Assembly (NCBI GenBank): GCA_024278215.1
Contig: JAJRTR010000158.1
Coordinates: 1 to 7,813, forward strand
Source: a bacterium
GTDB taxonomy: Bacteria > UBP15 > UBA6099 > JAJRTR01
Direction of reading: 5' to 3'
DNA: 7,813 nucleotides
Shown: positions 6,265-7,813 of the stretch, one piece after another
Numbering within the stretch: position 1 is the first letter of the stretch
Layout: every line of letters begins with the position of its first letter
Made by a program: the position numbers and the translations under genes
Notes under the pieces: generated by a model
Databases searched by the model: none
What the model was told of the DNA's origin: nothing
Seen by the model: the letters and a program-made list of their open reading frames with translations, nothing else

Positions 6265-6879
6265 ATGGATCTGGATAAACTGTTCAAAGAAGCCGAGAGA
6301 CTGAAGGATCATTTCGACGCAATAGATAAGGACAGGGAAGAATGCTACAAGATCGCGCGCGAATTGCGCCGGATGTCGGTCAAATCGGTCAGGGACGCGC
6401 ATAACAAAAAATACGATCTGGCGAGAAAACAGATAGAAGACGGAAAGATATACGCGCGGCAGCTCGTGAAAAAGCAGCAGAGGTTCGGCTTTGTGGAAGA
6501 AGCGCTCCAGGAACATGCCGAGGCCGCCTTCACGCTCGCATTCCTGCTGGGCGAAGTGCCTCCCACCCAGGAAGAGATCGGCACGAACGAACGCGCATAT
6601 CTTCTCGGTCTGGCCGATACAATCGGAGAAATGCGGCGTAACACTCTTAACCTGCTTCGAGATGACAGGATCGAAGAAGCAAAAACTTTTATGAACCTTA
6701 TGGACGATCTTATGGGCATAATCGTAAGGTTTGATCACACGGACGCAGTGTTGCCCCTGAGGCGCAAGCAAGACCAGATGCGAGGCGTGATCGAGCGCAC
6801 ACGTGGCGACATGACGAATATTATCTGCCAGCAGCGGCTCGAAAAAACGCTACGCGAAAGAGTTCCCGTTACCGAGTAG
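6265..6879 (+). CDS. Translin family protein
   Basis: A 204-residue, almost entirely helical protein of the translin/TRAX family, in which octamers bind and cleave single-stranded RNA or DNA. The family's conserved blocks appear in order: DREECYKIARELRRMSVKSV (about 23-42), the internal VEEALQEHAEA block (about 77-87), AYLLGLADTIGEMRRNTL (111-128) and LRRKQDQMRGVIERTRGDMT (165-184). Glu83 and Glu86 in QEHAEA and Asp118 in GLAD match in position the acidic residues that form the nuclease centre of TRAX, so a catalytically competent enzyme is plausible. The length matches archaeal translins. ATG 6265 is preceded by AGGGTGAG, a good ribosome site. The gene stands alone, with more than 550 gene-free bases on both sides and no second translin/TRAX copy in the window, so a homo-oligomer is likely. 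Its bacterial role (RNA turnover, tRNA processing or nucleic-acid defence) is not known from this context. Confidence 0.92.
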   Translation: MDLDKLFKEAERLKDHFDAIDKDREECYKIARELRRMSVKSVRDAHNKKYDLARKQIEDGKIYARQLVKKQQRFGFVEEALQEHAEAAFTLAFLLGEVPPTQEEIGTNERAYLLGLADTIGEMRRNTLNLLRDDRIEEAKTFMNLMDDLMGIIVRFDHTDAVLPLRRKQDQMRGVIERTRGDMTNIICQQRLEKTLRERVPVTE

Positions 6880-6906
6880 TAACTGAATTCGTGAGATTCA
6901 CATAAG

Positions 6907-6960
6907 ACAGGACTAAAGATATAGATTCGACGCATCCGGGTTTTGAGTGGGTAGTCCTGT
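6907..6960 (+). repeat. Spaced 9-base inverted repeat after the translin stop
   Basis: ACAGGACTA (6907-6915) and TAGTCCTGT (6952-6960) are perfect reverse complements 36 bases apart, starting 28 bases past the translin stop. No T-run follows, so it is not a typical intrinsic terminator; a 3'-end RNA stem or repeat remnant is possible. Confidence 0.4.
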
Positions 6961-7044
6961 GGTAGTGTCGTGTCAACGATGAAAAGGTGTAAGAGCCAAC
7001 TGCAAAATTCTGATTCGGCTGCGGTCGGCTGCAATTGTCCATAG

Positions 7045-7092
7045 CCCACATATTTCCGGATTTCTTTGTGAGAAATCCGGGATAGCTGTGGG
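7045..7092 (+). repeat. Nested inverted repeat with a 10-base perfect stem
   Basis: CCGGATTTCT (7056-7065) and AGAAATCCGG (7071-7080) form a perfect 10-base stem with loop TTGTG. Outside it, CCCACA (7045-7050) is complementary to TGTGGG (7087-7092). The right outer arm also belongs to the next hairpin (7088-7104), so the two are mutually exclusive. Confidence 0.6.
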
Positions 7093-7108
7093 TCAAAAAC
7101 CCACTTTT
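7088..7108 (+). terminator. Terminator-like hairpin with short T-run
   Basis: GTGGGT (7088-7093), loop CAAAA, and ACCCAC (7099-7104) make a 6-base GC-rich stem followed by TTTTGTGT. The short T-run makes it a weak rho-independent terminator at best. It lies 208 bases past the translin stop. Confidence 0.35.
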
Positions 7109-7148
7109 GTGTCGCACACCCAATTCCGGGTACATGACTGGAATTTGT

Positions 7149-7300
7149 CCTTTAATTCCAATCACTGTTTACTTAAGGTCATGCCAGGTCCCCAGGCGGG
7201 ACGCCTGTGCTACTCTGTATCTCACAACATCGCGGCAGGGTACGACAGGTGTTTCGCCTGTCGTAAATAGCATTAAGTAAACTGTGTTGCCTTTAATTCC
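7149..7300. mobile_element. MITE-like palindromic unit with flanking direct repeats
   Basis: An 11-base direct repeat CCTTTAATTCC occurs at 7149-7159 and 7290-7300. Just inside, imperfect terminal inverted repeats lie at 7163-7178 (CACTGTTTACTTAAGG) and 7271-7286, matching at 14 of 16 positions. The interior has two hairpins: CAGGCG-GGA-CGCCTG (7193-7207) and an 11-base stem with one G-T pair and loop TTT (7241-7251 with 7255-7265). Terminal repeats, direct flanks and no coding capacity fit a non-autonomous transposable element or a REP/BIME-type interspersed repeat. No transposase is in the window. The gap of three bases between direct and inverted repeats means the ends are uncertain. Confidence 0.55.
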
Positions 7301-7316
7301 GAATTGTGTCCCCAGG

Positions 7317-7334
7317 GAATTCTTCACTTGGCTA
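7317..7334 (+). repeat. 18-base direct repeat, copy 2
   Basis: GAATTCTTCACTTGGCTA differs from the copy at 5729-5746 only at two adjacent bases (TT for CC). It begins 17 bases after the right flank of the MITE-like unit. Confidence 0.5.
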
Positions 7335-7383
7335 AAATGTTGCAAACTCACAAAATTCGATTCTATCTGCAAAAAGCACAAGT

Positions 7384-7416
7384 TTGTTAATAATATAATG
7401 AAAAATATGTTATGAT
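7384..7416 (+). promoter_or_regulatory. AT-rich promoter-like region for the PAS gene
   Basis: The region holds TATAAT (7394-7399), a perfect -10 with no clear -35, and TGTTATGAT (7408-7416), an extended -10 pattern with TTGTTA (7384-7389) 21 bases upstream of its TATGAT hexamer. Either could start a transcript about 55-70 bases ahead of ATG 7471. Confidence 0.35.
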
Positions 7417-7470
7417 TATTTTAATCCAGTGTTTCGCAATGAATGCAGAATCGGGCAGGTGAGTAATTAT

Positions 7471-7813
7471 ATGGTGACAAACGACTCTGAAATCAACAGG
7501 CTGAAAACCAGGCTTGATTACGCGGAGAGCCTGAACGATTCGCTCGATTTGATTATCAACGGGGCGAATATGCCGATATTTCTGCTTGATCTGTCCGGCA
7601 ATATAATTATGTGCAACAGGGCATTCGCAAATATTTTTAAAAAAGAAATAAAAAATGTTGAAGAAAAGATGCTGATAGAAGTTTTACCGGAGTCGGCGGC
7701 AGAACGCATGGTATCGTTTGTCAAGGAGAGTGCGGAAACAAGAACCACATTGACATACGAGGAAATAATCGGAGGAAGGTCTTTTCTCGGAGACATATCA
7801 CCGGTGAGCGATA
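7471..7813 (+). CDS. PAS-domain protein, N-terminal part (cut by window end)
   Basis: An open frame of 114 complete codons runs off the window edge with no stop. It begins MVTNDSEINRLKTRLDYAES, a likely coiled coil (about 5-27), followed by a PAS fold starting near residue 32: MPIFLLDLSGNIIMCNRAF is the typical hydrophobic-strand, LD-x-x-GNI-hydrophobic-x-x-NRAF opening, and GGRSFLGDISPVSD resembles a later PAS strand. PAS domains sense ligands, redox state or light, and usually sit ahead of a histidine kinase, diguanylate cyclase or transcription-activation module; which one lies beyond the edge cannot be seen. No transmembrane segment precedes the PAS, so this part is probably cytoplasmic. 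AGGTGA (7457-7462) is placed eight bases before ATG 7471 and supports this start. Confidence 0.82.
   Translation, partial: MVTNDSEINRLKTRLDYAESLNDSLDLIINGANMPIFLLDLSGNIIMCNRAFANIFKKEIKNVEEKMLIEVLPESAAERMVSFVKESAETRTTLTYEEIIGGRSFLGDISPVSD

Larger units (their letters stand above)
6880..7470 (+). other. Gene-free, hairpin-rich intergenic region
   Basis: These 591 bases show no credible gene. They contain a spaced 9-base inverted repeat (6907-6960), tandem TCGGCTGC copies (7015-7022 and 7025-7032), nested stems with a terminator-like hairpin (7045-7108), a MITE-like unit (7149-7300), a second copy of an 18-base repeat (7317-7334) and an AT-rich promoter-like tract before the PAS gene. Confidence 0.7.

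Noticed and set aside
6235-6771. Minus-strand open frame of 178 codons opposite the translin gene
   Set aside because: The plus-strand frame carries unmistakable translin blocks; the antisense frame has none.
7015-7032. Two TCGGCTGC copies at 10-base spacing as a CRISPR or operator array
   Set aside because: Only two short copies with two bases between them; too little for an array and easily due to chance.
7088-7270. 60-codon plus-strand frame within the repeat region
   Set aside because: It is composed of hairpin and repeat sequence, lacks a ribosome site and has no protein family character.

Overview
The window reads as a piece of genome from an uncultivated-type, moderately GC-rich bacterium. 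One protein carries a bacterial lipoprotein signal, another has a secretory or anchor N-terminus, Shine-Dalgarno sites are present, and intergenic DNA is full of palindromic repeat debris. A translin-family gene, a family best known from archaea and eukaryotes, is unusual for bacteria. Nothing in the window fixes the phylum. No rRNA, tRNA, CRISPR array or intact transposase gene is visible.

Region 1 (about 83-5711, all + strand) is a tight five-gene cluster with gaps of 10, 53, 15 and 13 bases. It encodes two tandemly duplicated, large alkaline-phosphatase-superfamily (type I phosphodiesterase/NPP-like) enzymes, a PaaI-type hotdog thioesterase, a 63-residue ribbon-helix-helix-like protein ending in RLKGLGYIS, and a three-helix membrane protein with a periplasmic domain and an Oxa1/DUF106-like outline. 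The two phosphatases both keep the complete metal-binding and nucleophile set, but their N-termini predict different placement. The first has a signal/anchor pair that would leave its catalytic domain on the cytoplasmic side, while the second is a predicted lipoprotein. The cluster looks like one operon acting at the cell envelope on a phosphate ester or phosphodiester substrate; that role is inference.

Region 2 (5712-6264) is a 553-base gene-free stretch holding an imperfect 21-base inverted repeat 145 bases across, a 12-base perfect palindrome, and a strongly structured element (5967-6106) with nested and mutually exclusive stems.

Region 3 (6265-6879) is a stand-alone translin-family gene with the acidic residues of the TRAX/archaeal translin active centre.

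Region 4 (6880-7470) is a second repeat-rich gene-free stretch. It holds several hairpins, a terminator-like stem-loop, and a MITE-like unit (7149-7300) with imperfect terminal inverted repeats, 11-base flanking direct repeats and two internal hairpins. It ends in an AT-rich promoter-like region.

Region 5 (7471 to the window end) is the start of a PAS-domain protein, probably a signal-transduction sensor, cut off by the window edge.
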